Origin: Globomyces pollinis-pini
Taxonomy: Eukaryota; Chytridiomycota; Chytridiomycetes; Rhizophydiales; Globomycetaceae
Length of the DNA stretch: 50,833 nucleotides
Direction of reading: 5' to 3'
Assembly (NCBI GenBank): GCA_025399215.1
Contig: MU621181.1
Coordinates: 9,190-60,022, forward strand
Shown here: positions 12,401 through 24,684 of the stretch, in pieces
Position numbering within the stretch: the stretch's first letter is position 1
Layout of the letters: the number at the start of each line of letters is the position of its first letter
Made by a program: the position numbers and the translations under genes
Notes under the pieces: generated by a model
The model's database searches: none
What the model saw: only the letters and a program-made list of their open reading frames with translations
What the model was told of the DNA's origin: nothing

Positions 12401-15400
12401 AGGTGAAATTATTCAACTGAGTAACACAATGTCTTTGCAGTTTGAAGTAATGGACTTAGCTGTTGCATCTGTAAAGATCTTATATACTAACATGTTAGCC
12501 TGCCACAGTTAGTCGGTGCGGAATGGTTTATATGGAGCCGGAAAGACTTGGCTGGAGGCCATTGGTTACATCTTGGATGAACAAAATATTCTATTTGTCA
12601 GAAAGAAGGAAATCCTTTTTACAAGAACTTTTTGAACACTTCATACCTGAAACATTGCAGTTCGTGAGAAGCGATTGCAAAGAGGTAGCACCTACAGCCG
12701 ATATAGGACTAGTTAACTCATTGATTCGTTTATTTAATTGCTTTCTTAAAAGCATAGCGGGAAAATCGCCTGATGAAAACGAAAAAGAATTTCAACTACC
12801 ACAAAGGTTACAAAATTGGTTTTTGTTCTGTATGGTTTGGAGTATTGGAGGCAGTTTAGATTCTGCCAGTCAGATTAAATTCGATTCGATTGTGCGAAAG
12901 CAAATCAAATCAATGAAAGAGCCTATAATTTTGGATATACCAGGAGATGGTTTAGTCTATGACTATCTATACACTACCTCTGAGTTACTGGATCAGTGGA
13001 CCCTATGGGTAGATACCATAGAGCAAGAAACTATAGGTGTTGAATTAGATTATAATGACATACTGATCAAAACCAAAGACACAACTCGATATACTTATCT
13101 TATGGATTTGGCTATCAGAAACGACATTCCACTCTTATTATGTGGTCCAACAGGTACGGGTAAATCAAAATATATCTCGACCAAACTGCTAACGGGGATT
13201 CCAAGTGATGTTTATATTCCAATGTTTATAAACTTTTCCGCCCAAACTAGTTCAAATCAAATTCAAGATCTGGTGATGGCCAAATTAGATAAAAGACGTA
13301 AAGGAGTTTTTGGGGCTCCTTTGGGGAAAAAATTTATCTTATTTATTGATGATCTAAATATGCCTGCAAAAGAACAGTATGGAGCGCAGCCACGTAAGCA
13401 GAATGATACTAATCGTATAGCAATTGAGCTGTTCCGTCAGTACTTCGATCACGGAAACTGGTATGATCGAAAAGACACCTCCAGAATCGAGCTTATTGAC
13501 ATTCAAATTATATCAGCAATGGGACCGCCTGGTGGTGGGCGAAATCTTATCACTCCGAGATTTCAAAGGCATTTTAATCAAATTGTCATAAACTCATTTG
13601 ACGAACAAACAATGTTCCGTATCTTCAATTCCATTGTAGAATGGCATTTCAATAGATACGAGTTTGACTCCACAATCAGATCGATGGCAGAGAATTTTGT
13701 CAATGGTACTATGCATGTGTATCAATGGGCTGTAAAGAACTTACTACCCACCCCTGCAAAGACCCACTATACATTCAACCTAAGAGATTTTGCAAAGGTC
13801 ATACAAGGGTTAGTACTATCAGATCCAGTCAACTACTCTGATCCTTCTACTATGATTCGGCTCTGGGCTCATGAGGTCAATCGAGTTTACTATGATAGAT
13901 TAACGGCAGATGATGATCGAAAAGCGCTATTCAAATATTTAATGGGGGAAATGAAAGAAGTTTTTAAAGTCAATCCGCATGAAATATTTGCAAGAGTTGC
14001 AACTGGAATAAACAAGAACAAATTGAAAATCTTGTTAGAGGAAGATGTAATATTTTAATTCTAATATTAGATGCGAAGCGTTATGTTCGGTGATTTTGGC
14101 AGTATAAAACAACCTGGGAAAGAAAATAGTTATGTGGAATTACCAAATTTTGATTCTGTAACCGATATGTGTAAGCAACAACTTGCAGAATACAATTTGG
14201 TGAAAAAATCAAAACTGAATTTAGTTCTATTTAGATTTGCTATTGAGCATATTTCAAAAATCTGTAGAATACTTAAACTTCCAGGAGGAAATGCACTATT
14301 AGTTGGTGTTGGTGGTAGTGGACGACAAAGTTTAACATTACTATCTGCTTTCATTTCTAAATACGAAATATTTCAGATTGAAATTTCAAAGCAATATTCA
14401 AAAACTGAATGGAGGGAAGATTTAAAAAAGCTACTGTTAATGACAGGCAGAGACAATTTAAAAACCGTGTTTTTGTTTCCAGATACCAAAATCAAGGAAG
14501 AGTCATTTATAGAAGATGTAAATGGCCTTTTAAATTCAGGAGATGTGCCAAATTTGTTTGCAGCAGATGAAAAGCAGCAAATAATAGAGAAATTATCACC
14601 ACAAGCATTGGAGGAAGGGAAGGCAGGAGATGGAAGCAATCTGACTATATATAACTATTTTATTGAAAGAGTGAAGAAAAATCTCCACATTGTGCTTTGT
14701 ATGTCACCAATTGGTGATGCCTTCAGATCAAGACTAAGAATGTTTTCGTCAATTGTAAACTGTTGCACGATTGATTGGTTTCAAGCATGGCCTGATGATG
14801 CCCTGCAAGCAGTCGCCAGAGAATTCTTTAAAGAAAGTGAAATAGAGCCCCACCTGAAAGACAAAGTAGTCAATGTATGCCAGTATTTCCATCAATACAC
14901 AATCAAGCTCTCAGAAAAGTTTCTATCAGCACTCTCAAGACACAATTACGTCACACCCACCAGTTACTTAGAGCTTCTGTTTGCATACAAAATGCTGCTG
15001 TCAAAACAGAAGGAGTCTATATCCTCAATTAGACGAAGATACTCTGGTGGACTTGAAAAACTACAATTTGCAGCAAATCAAATTTCTCAAATGCAAATTG
15101 ACCTGACTAATCTCCAACCCCAATTAAAGAAAACTACAGAGGAAACAGTTACCATGTTGGTAAAAATTGAAAAAGAATCAATAGATGTGGAACAAACGCG
15201 AAAGACTGTGTCTGCCGATGAAGCTGTAGCTGCGTCGAAAGCCGAACAATCTGAAGCGATGAAAAAAGATTGTGAGCATGATTTGGCAGAAGCAATCCCA
15301 CTTCTTAATGCTGCCCTGAACGCATTGGATACCTTAAAGAAAACAGATATCGATTTAGTTAAGAGTATGAAAAATCCTCCTGGTGGAGTGAAGTTAGTTA

Positions 15401-18400
15401 TGGAATCAATCTGTGTTATGAAAGAGATTAAACCGGATAAGATACCTGATCCTACGGGTAGCGGTAAAATGATTCAAGACTACTGGAAGCCATCGCAAAA
15501 GCTTTTAGGTGACCCACAATTTTTGAGTGGGCTAAAAACTTATGATAAGGACAATATTCCTGTATCTGTCATCAAACGAATTAGGGAATACTATATGCCT
15601 AATCCTGAATTCAAACCAGAAAAGGTTAAAAATGCTTCATCTGCTGCTGAAGGATTATGTAGTTGGGTAGTGGCAATGGAAGCATATGATAGAGTAGCAA
15701 AAGTGGTTGGACCTAAACAAGTAGAATTGGCAAAAGCTGAGTCGGAGTTGGCAGCAACCATGGTTATTCTTAATGAAAAGCGAGCATTATTAAAAGAAGT
15801 GGTGGACCGCTTACAATCACTAAATGAAAACTTGCAAGCGTTAGCAGATAAGAAATTAAGGCTAGAAAAAGAAGTCAAAAGTTGTAGTGAACAATTAGAT
15901 CGGGCCTTGAAGCTTCTAGCCGGATTAGGTGGTGAAAAGCAAAGATGGACTGATGTGGTTTTGCAATTAGATGGCACTCTAACCAATCTCACTGGAGATG
16001 TACTAATCTCTGCAGGGGTAATTGCATATTTAGGGGCATTTACCAAGCTCTATCGCTCAGAAAGTGTGGCGGCTTGGCAAGGCCAGTTGAATTCACTTGA
16101 TATTCCGTGCAGTAAACCTATGGTGATAGCTAAAGTTCTTGGTGATCCAATCAAAATTAGAGAATGGGCAATTGCAGGATTGCCTACCGATTCATTTTCC
16201 GTTGATAATGGTATTATAGTCACAAATGCTCGTAGATGGCCGCTAATGATTGATCCACAAGTATTTCTTTTTTTATTTATTAATGTTAGGGGCAAGCAAA
16301 TAAGTGGGTTAAAAATATGGAAAAAGACAATAAGTTAGCAATTATCAAGCTAAGTGATGGTGATTTTGTAAGAAAGCTAGAAAATGCTATCACTTTTGGA
16401 CTTCCAGTATTATTGGAAAATATTAAAGAGGAATTGGATCCTATATTAGACGCGATACTTCAAAAGAGTACTTTTAAGTCTGGTGGTGCAACATGTATCA
16501 GATTGGGTGATGCTGTGATCGAGTATAATGAGAATTTTAAATTATACATCACTACCAAACTTCGAAATCCACATTATTTACCTGAAACAAGTGTCAAAGT
16601 GTCACTGCTTAACTTCATGATCACTACCGAAGGGCTAGAAGATCAACTGCTGGGTAATGTTGTTGCAAAGGAGAGACCAGAATTAGAAGAAGAAAAAACT
16701 CAATTGATCTTACAAAGTGCTGATAATAAGAAAAAGTTGAAGGAAATAGAAGACCAAATCTTACAAATATTAGCAGCAGATGGTAACATTTTAGAAAACG
16801 AAACAGCGATTGAAATTTTGTCCTCATCCAAAGTCTTGTCAGTTGAATTGTTTGACAAGCAAAAAATCGCAGAAGAAACCGAAAAGAAAATTGATGAGAC
16901 TCGTGAATCATATAGACCGATAGCAAATCATTCTTCCGTTCTATTTTTCTGTATTGCTGATATGGCAAACATAGATCCTATGTACCAATACTCACTTTCA
17001 TGGTTTATCGATTTATTCAATAATTCAATTAATCTTTCAACAAAGTCCAGCAACTTGAAAAGACGTTTGAAAAATCTGGAGTCGTTCTTTACATACTCAC
17101 TATATATGAATGTTTGTAGGTCTTTGTTTGAAAAAGATAAGCTGCTCTTCTCATTTCTATTGTGTGTCACTATATTGAAAAATCATGGCGAGCTTGATGA
17201 TTCCGAGTTTACACAACTGATGACTGGAGGGGTAGGATTGGGAGGTACAAACATACCAAATCCTGAACCAAACTTGATATCCGAAAAATCTTGGTTAGAG
17301 CTATCAAAATTATCTGATTTACCTGCATTCAAAGGATTTATCAATGAATTCAAAATAGCAGAATGGCGTGGATTCTTGGAGGCAACAGGTGTTTCTGAAA
17401 AATCTTTCCCAGGTCGATGGGAATCACTAAATGAATTCCAAAAGCTTCTTGTAATTAGGTCGCTTCGTAACGAAAAAATTGTACCGGCAGTCCAACAGTT
17501 TGTAAAGATAAAACTAGGACATAAATTTATTGAACCACCAACGTTTGATCTAGCAGGAAGTTACGAAGATTCTAGTTCGAAGAGTCCTCTCATATTTATT
17601 CTGTCTCCTGGAGTGGATCCTATGGCTCAGTAATAATTATTAACTAAACAATAGACTATTGAAATTTGCTGATGACAAAGGATTTAAAGGTGATAAATGC
17701 CAGTCCATCTCTTTAGGGCAAGGACAGGGACCAATTGCTGCAAACATGATAAAAAATGCACAAGCATTAGGAACCTGGATTGTATTACAGAACTGTCATT
17801 TGGCTGTTAGTTGGTTATCAGCTTTAGAAAAAATAGTTGATGATAACACCACCAGCCCAACTACTTCAAAAGATTTCAGGTTGTGGTTGACCAGTTATCC
17901 AAGTGCAAACTTTCCATCATCAATACTTCAAATCGGTGTCAAGATGACTAATGAACCTCCTAAAGGAATCAAGGCAAATATTCTTAAAAGTTATCTCAGT
18001 GATCCAATCTCTGATGATAAATTCTTTAATTCTTGCAAGAAGCCTGCAGAATGGGAGAAACTCTTATTTGGATTATGTAGTTTCCACGCAATTGTTCAAG
18101 AGAGAAGAAATTTTGGGCCATTAGGATGGAACATTCCATATGAGTTCAATGAATCGGATTTAAGAATCAGTATGAGACAGTTGCAGATGTTCTTGGACGA
18201 GTATCAAGAAATACCTTTCAAAGCATTAGTATATCTAACTGGAGAATGTAATTATGGTGGAAGAGTCACTGATGATTGGGATCGAAGAACTTTAATGTGT
18301 TTATTGACCAATTTCTATTGTCCTGCCATCGTTGAAGATCCAAATTACAAATTCTCACCTTCTGGAATCTATTACGCACCACCGAAAGGCAAATACGATC

Positions 18401-19437
18401 AATATTTAGAATACATTAGAAATCTACCATTGAATCAAACTCCTGAAATATTTGGTATTCATGATAATGGTGATATAGCTCGTCAGTTGTCTGAGACAAG
18501 ACTCTTATTCGAATCCGTTATAAAGACTCAAGAAAAGAGCGGATCAAGTGGTGGTGGTAAATCAAATGATGAAACGATCATGGAAGTTTCTTCTGATATT
18601 TTATCAAGAATATCCAAACCATTCAACTTGGATCTAACAATGAAAAAATATCCTGTTGATTATAATGAAAGTATGAATACAGTATTGATTCAAGAAACCA
18701 TAAGGTTTAATCGATTGATCAATATCATCTTGGCAAGTTTGGCAAACGTGCAAAAAGCTATCAAGGGATTAGTAGTTCTAAGCGCAGAATTAGAAGAAGT
18801 TTGTAAAAGTATACTGGTAGGTCGGTTACCAGCTATGTGGGCTGGAAAATCATACCCTTCATTGAAACCACTTGGTAGTTATGTTAACGATTTGGTTCAA
18901 AGATTAAAATTCTTTCAAACTTGGTATGATAAAGGTACTCCTGTTGTATTTTGGATGTCTGGATTCTTTTTCACACAATCTTTCATCACAGGTAAGCAAT
19001 CATTATTAATATCTTCTATAGCTACACTTCAAAACTATGCTAGAAGGCTGACCATACCGATAGATGAGCTAGGGGTTGATTATGAAGTGTTGACAATCAC
19101 TTCATCGGAGACAAAACCAGAAAATGGGGTTTATGTTATTGGTGCTTATTTAGAAGGTGCTAAATGGAACAAAGAGAAAGGTATCATCGCAGATTCGGCA
19201 CCAAAAATCCTTTACGATTATATGCCAATTATATGGTTCAAACCAATTTTGATCGCTGATATTGTAAAAGACGGAACATATACGTGTCCGGTATATAAAA
19301 CTAGTGCTCGTAGAGGTGTTCTCTCAACTACGGGTCATTCTACAAACTTTGTTATCGGTATACGACTACCAACTGATAAACCTGAAAAATACTGGGTTAT
19401 GAGAGGTGTTGCAGCCTTACTACAATTAGATGATTAA
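6468..19437 (+). CDS. Axonemal dynein heavy chain, inner-arm single-headed type, 4137 aa
   Basis: This gene has 21 exons and 20 introns of 24-32 nt. The start ATG at 6468 is preceded directly by an in-frame TAA. Domains in order are: N-terminal tail; linker region (VDYILKK, WLANILL, VEKWL); AAA1 with P-loop GPAGTGKTET near residue 1428, restored across a 29-nt intron; AAA2 with GEPFSGKT near 1714; AAA3 with GPTGTGKS near 2065; AAA4 with GVGGSGRQS near 2445; the antiparallel coiled-coil stalk with its microtubule-binding tip (about 2680-2990, tip around [12 protein letters not shown]); AAA5, AAA6 and a C-terminal region ending in AALLQLDD. Four usable-looking nucleotide sites and a total length near 4100 aa fit the DNAH3/7/12 group of single-headed inner-arm dyneins; the exact orthologue is not resolved. 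It powers flagellar bending, so the organism makes motile cells. No frameshift or missing key motif is seen. Confidence 0.96.
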
Positions 19438-19524
19438 TATCTGTTCAATATAATAATTGTGTTGTATAGTAAGAATAAATGCCAAATTTTGTTGATGTGA
19501 GATGTCTCAATCTTTATTCGAAAT

Positions 19525-21730
19525 TTAGAGACGAGTTTGAATCAATTCCCCGCGATTATCACCTTTGTTGTAATCGGCCCAATCATGAGCGATAGGTGCA
19601 AAAACTAGATGGTCTTTAACTAAAAAAAATATTAGTAAATCATGTATTTACTATCAAATGATTCAATAATATCATGACATCGCGGCATAATGGCTTTAAT
19701 CAATGCATTATTTGTTTCTAATGCCAATTTTCCATTTGCAGGGGTGATAACATTTTCAGTAAGGAACCAGCTTAATTCTTGTACAATGATTCCAGATAAG
19801 TACAAATGACAAATTTGGAGGATAAGAGCTCTAATATGTTAATTTGATGGAATTACTTGGTCTCAGGATCATTTTCCTGTGATGCTGACGCGATCATTTG
19901 CTCTGCGCAAATGCGTTCACCAAAAGATTTTGCAGTTGCTTGAATAAGATCACTTTCTTCTTTCATCCAAACGTCAAAGAGTGGTTTACCATCACCCATT
20001 TTAGATCGCATCACTGTAGCGGTTTGCTTAACTAACATGACTTCCCTAAGTTTGATCATGGTCAAGAGGTCATCAAATTTAGTCACATCAAAAGATTGTG
20101 GTTTGTACTTTGGATAGACTACCTCCTTCTTTGCAACTGCTGTAAGCAATTCTTTGCAAACTTTTTGCATCTACAGTCAGTTTGAACAATATTACTAAAA
20201 CAGAATTGTCCCCTTCTGCGGTCATTCCAGCATGAGAGAAACCGACAGCTGGTCCAAGTTCATTACAAGCAAGATATCCTTGCCCACCACCTGTTGAAGG
20301 TTACAAAAAATAGTTTTACATCTTTCACGACCAATTGATGCAACACGTTCAAAGTTCCATGTCACTAGTGGTTTGATGACACAACACAATCGTACAATTT
20401 CTGCATGTTGGTCCTCTGTTGCAACAGCCCATCTTTGCTTGATGTAGCAAAATCCAATATTTAAGGCCACTGTACGAACAAGCAATGGTATCAAAGCATT
20501 TTGTTGCAATTGATAATCCAAAATTGGTGTGTCTGATTTTCCAGTTGGCCCAACTGTTAAACGAGATGCTGCATATCGAAATGCAATCTTTAAACATTTT
20601 TTAGTTCCACCTGTTTAGTTGGATTAAACGGATAGAAAATACCCAAGCTCATTGCAGCGATGCAAAGACGACCACAGAGAAGTTGATCTGCTACTACCAA
20701 GAAGCGAGCTCTTCTGCTGTTTATAGTGGATACCAACACACCCTTTTCGATATCTACATCTGAATATCTAACGTTAATTATGTATGTAGTACTTATTCAA
20801 GATGTTTATGGCGGGAATACGGACGTTTTGGAAGGTTAATTTCGCATTATCAACTCCTAATAATGATTAATGATACGATTTGACATACCATTGCATCCAA
20901 ATTTATAACCCATTTCGTCAATTCGAACTCCATCACATACTGTCATGTTTTCGTTTCGAATTCGAACCAAAAAAACATGAATTCCTATCATTATTGCAAG
21001 AAACTTCTATACCTAATTAAACATTTTAATTTAAAAACTCCCCAACCTTCATTTTTGCCATTGATGTGAGTTTGAGCAAATACCAATACCCATTTGGCAT
21101 GAATCGCACCATTTGTAATCCAATATTTCTGAGCTAACACGGTAGGAGTGTTGATGATCCATTCTTTTGTGTCGTGATCCTATCGGTTAAAACGTTGTTC
21201 TGATACCCAAATAGCTGTGGTTTGCATTTCAACTGCATTGTTACCAAAGCCAAGTTCAGTCAATCCAAAGCATCCAACAGCATTTACAGAATCAATTTCT
21301 TTCAAGAGATGACGATGTCTCTCTGTTCCAAGTTTAATCATTGTACCTAGATGTAAGCCTTATCCTATTACCTAAACTATTAGATTTAAGATATAAACTT
21401 ACCTAATTCAAATCAGATTATGTATAATGAAATACCACCAAACAAGTTCCATTGAACAGTCATTTTTGTTGTAAAAGATCCTTCCACAAATCCACAAACT
21501 TCATGTGCAGCCAGAATATTTAAAGGATTCTTTTCAAAATCGAATACAGAAATGAATCCAGCGTCAGCAACACGTTTCAATCGTTCCAAAGCAATTTCTC
21601 TCTCAAATCGTAAAGAAATATCGAATCTGGGGATAAAGATGGGATCTTTTAAAAAGCTTTTGAATGCTTGTCGCTTCTCTCGGTTGTCTGGTTCCAGATG
21701 CTTATTTAGGTTCATTGGATCAAATGTCAT
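19525..21730 (-). CDS. Acyl-CoA oxidase, 618 aa
   Basis: Eleven exons are joined by ten introns: nine of 25-32 nt and one of 89 nt. Splicing gives exactly 619 codons. The start is the first ATG (MTFDPMN) at 21730. The FAD/substrate core is clear: [57 protein letters not shown], then [15 protein letters not shown] and [12 protein letters not shown], where the Glu of EGDN is the expected catalytic base. This flavoenzyme carries out the first step of peroxisomal beta-oxidation, oxidising acyl-CoA to trans-2-enoyl-CoA and reducing O2 to H2O2. The C-terminus (QTRL) is not a standard SKL-type PTS1, so targeting is uncertain. The 3' end lies about 90 bp from the convergent dynein gene. Confidence 0.9.
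21347..21435 (-). other. 89-nt compound intron in the acyl-CoA oxidase gene
   Basis: On the minus strand, between the codons for LFGG and TMIKLG, this intron divides perfectly into three abutting GTA...TAG units of 33, 31 and 25 nt with no base between them. All three sizes are typical of single introns in this window. The whole 89 nt must be removed to keep the reading frame and the conserved FGGT(M)IKLGT segment. Confidence 0.6.
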
Positions 21731-22016
21731 TTTATGATCAGGTAAGGAGAAAAAAAAGGATTCCTCAGGTTTGTTCACGTGCAATAGGTTTATCCGATTA
21801 CCCCTGATGATGTTTATGGATTGGATGAGATTGACATGCTTCTTTTACTGATAAAAAATATTGTATTCATCAGTCTAATTAACAAGCTGTCAGCTTTAGT
21901 GATTGGTTCTTAATAAGTGTGATAAAGGATGAAATTCAACAGAAGTCGTGTAAACAAAATGATATATCGCGAAAGTTATCTACATATATTATTTTCAGTA
22001 TGCGAGATGGAAAATC

Positions 22017-23230
22017 CTAAAACACAAACTCAATCTGACGCCCAGTTCGAAAATAGAACGTCATTGATTCATCAAGAAATTGACATTGGTCTAGAATCGT
22101 TACTTTCTCTTGCAATTGCTCTTTCCATTGCAGATCTACCATATCAAATGGATTTGCATACTTGGAATGGTCTACTATATCAATAGGAAAGTGATTACTT
22201 GGAAACGAAAATATTTGTTTATCACCATCGACATGTGTGATACAAACATTTTTGTATTTCTTGTATTTTGCATAAAAAACCCAAATAATAAGCTCTGTTA
22301 TGTTACTGCTATTAAATTGGGATGGGCTGAATTTTGGTACATTTTTGACAGAGGCAATTTTACGTTGCTTTCCTTCCTTTGTTTCCACAATTGTTTTAAA
22401 ACATTGTTGATTTGATATAGATTTAAACAAAAGGATATCCATATCTGTAATTGATGTGGTTTGTTGAAAATTGACTTTGACGTCACCTAAGTAATTTAGA
22501 CTTTGATCAAATACCAATCAGTGGTTTTAAAGTATTCATGATCCGACTGCTATTCCATACATCATTGTTAGCGGCAGATATACTTGGGTTGTTGTTGCTA
22601 TTAGTTGGAGATTGTGTTTGGTTTGATGACTCTTGCAGCTTTTGTGCGCTTTGTGAATTCTTTTCCTGCTGTTGACCTTCCGATATTTTCGAGTTATCAA
22701 TATTTTGTGGGGGAGGTATACTACTACGTTGTGCTAAATACAATTCGCGCAGGTGACGTTTTTCTAGTTTTATTTTCGTTTTATGGTCTTCACGAAATGT
22801 AGGGCTAGATCGCAATATGTCAACAAGGATTTCACGATGGTTACAAATAACACCATACATAACGGAAGAAATGGGACTATCAAGTTGGAGATTGACAGTA
22901 GATTGTCTAAATACGCCGAAAAGACCCTGTTTATCTTCATCAGCATCAACAATCAATTTAAATCTAAGAGGTGACACTTTGATGATATCCAACTATGGTA
23001 AATATTACAGAACTTACACCGGAAAACATCCTGACTTTGAAAACGGAGGGGTATTCGTCTAACCTAACTGTAGGATCGTCGAAAGTAGTAGTATATGTGA
23101 TGTAGAAGTAAGCACTTGAGCCAATTGAGCAAAGTTCAGAGAATTTCATTGTAGTAATTCCTGGTCCTGGATGCCAACTTTTGAATTCATCCTTGTATTC
23201 TGGTATGGTTACGTATTCCAATATTTGCAT
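22017..23230 (-). CDS. Unknown conserved protein, WHPGP/GRQIEF family copy 1, 386 aa
   Basis: Three exons with 25- and 28-nt introns give 387 codons including the stop. I chose the ATG at 23230 (MQILEYV) because it aligns with the start of its paralogue at 28159 (MKIERLV). The shared features are: an N-terminal block with P[ED]YK[DE]EFKSWHPGP; an AYFY[IL]TY strand; a middle block ending W[N]..RI....L..LIG; and a C-terminal block with FPSN, NPFD..DL.W and a final FY.R.GRQIEF[VI]F at the stop. This copy has a low-complexity Gln/Ser/Asn insert (about residues 170-230) that is much shorter in the other copy. It looks soluble, with no signal peptide or TM helix. I do not recognise the family. Confidence 0.82.
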
Positions 23231-23423
23231 TTTCTTTGTGTGGAATCTGAACAAAAAAAAAGTAAAAAACAGACAAGGATATTAAATTAGTAGTATTTCC
23301 TTATAGTTTTCAACCAGTTGTTTTGGTACTTTAGTTGGAAATATGTGATTGAGGTTCACGTTTGTTTAAGCTATTTTTGTATTAATTAGTCATAACTAAT
23401 TGTTTGTATATTACATGCTATAT

Positions 23424-23933
23424 TCAACTATGATCCTTGAACTTATCTACCCTCTTGTTGGAATAGAACTTATAGATACAGGAAATAACAACACACAAAA
23501 AGAGGATGATTCCCAGTCCAACATAAACCCAATTGATTGGCTCGCGGTATTCTATTTCGCTACATAGAGCACTACCAGGATAATTAGCACTCGTTGTAGG
23601 AACAACAAGGCATTTTTGCAATCCTGGACAGGTTGATGTTGAATTACAGTGACCTGCTTTCAAGGAGCAAAGATTTGAGGTGCATTCGTAGTTTGGATCA
23701 ATACAGCCAACAGAGCATTGCTTATTACCAGACTTTGGTACACAGTTTCCAGCAATGCAAGTTTCTGGGACACTTCTAAAATTACAATCCAAGGATGATG
23801 AACAAAATGGGTAATGTTGCTGTACACAGTCAGTGCCTTCCGGAAGGGATAAGCATTTAAGACCTGGTCCACAAGATATGCTAGAGCAATCCGCAAGGAC
23901 ATTTATAAAGGCAAACAGACAAAATGCCAACAT
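23424..23933 (-). CDS. Cysteine-rich type I membrane protein, 169 aa
   Basis: The gene is intronless. The ATG at 23933 gives a classical signal peptide (MLAFCLFAFINVLA) ending just before DCSS. The frame stays open upstream, but without another ATG. The ectodomain (about residues 15-125) holds around 18 Cys in short spacings (CSSISCGPGLKC, CSSSLDC, CTSNLCS, CPGLQKC), suggesting small disulfide knots. A single TM helix (VGLGIILFLCVVISCIY) and a short Lys-rich cytosolic tail follow. No named repeat is certain; it resembles generic EGF- or chitin-binding-like Cys-rich ectodomains, but the spacing does not match either well. It lies between the unknown-family gene and the Ca2+ ATPase. A role at the cell surface is inference. 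Confidence 0.72.
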   Translation of the reverse strand: MLAFCLFAFINVLADCSSISCGPGLKCLSLPEGTDCVQQHYPFCSSSLDCNFRSVPETCIAGNCVPKSGNKQCSVGCIDPNYECTSNLCSLKAGHCNSTSTCPGLQKCLVVPTTSANYPGSALCSEIEYREPINWVYVGLGIILFLCVVISCIYKFYSNKRVDKFKDHS

Positions 23934-24684
23934 GCAAATGTGAAATGGTTGAAACTCAAAGACCCTATGATTAATTTGTCCCACCAACCATAGAAAACTC
24001 AAAGGTCACTTGTTTTAATGTAACCCGTCCTTTAGTTTCAATTGACTGTCTAGATAAACCCTTGGTAAATGAAGTGTTTTGGAATGTTTTAAAAATAGAC
24101 ACGTTTTCTAAAGACGTCATAACGAACGACTATTAAAAAATATATACATTCTCTATCGATGCATCATGTAATTGCAATATACATGAGGTGTAGATAATGT
24201 GATAATGAAAAACTAAAGAGCCACCAAAAAGGGGATTAAACTATCGAATTGACCTTGAAGAACAAGATAGGAAAGAACAGCATAGCCAAGAACTTAAAGG
24301 ATCAATTAATATAGTTTCGATCAAATTTGGTCCAGAATGAGTAACTGAAAAACAAGTTGGAAATGAGGGCTTTAGTGCACTTTCGATCGAACTTTCGCAA
24401 GGTAAAACATCCACCTTTTTTCCACATTGAAACAAAGACAAAGAAACATCAAAAGAACCCTACAAAACCATCAAAAACCAGGATTTTTACGCTGGAAAAG
24501 CGCGTCTATAGATCACGCCCATAGTTTAAATTTCTTCATTTCTATTCAACAATCAAATGGAATCCAGAATTTTGAATTTGGCTGTGTGGTTCTGAAACAG
24601 TTCCTCATTTGTTGTGTGGCGTTGTACCACTTTGGGATTTGGTATAAGTACGAAAGACAATCACGAAAAAGCACAGAACTGAAT
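23934..24684. other. Divergent upstream region of the Ca2+ ATPase and Cys-rich genes
   Basis: About 750 bp without a convincing gene. An ACGTCA (CRE-like) core lies near 24113-24118. From 24427 the frame of the ATPase stays open for 86 codons upstream of the chosen start, but the encoded residues resemble no ATPase N-terminus; I treat them as 5' leader. Confidence 0.45.

Noticed and set aside
24205..24230. Possible Crz1/calcineurin-type element upstream of the Ca2+ pump (GTGGCTCT on the minus strand)
   Set aside because: It has a mismatch to the GNGGC(G/T)CA consensus and only one copy; too weak to report.
24427..24684. 86-codon in-frame upstream extension of the Ca2+ ATPase
   Set aside because: The residues do not resemble a P-type ATPase N-terminus, and MSEVTVN at 24685 is a normal start. 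An open frame alone is weak evidence.
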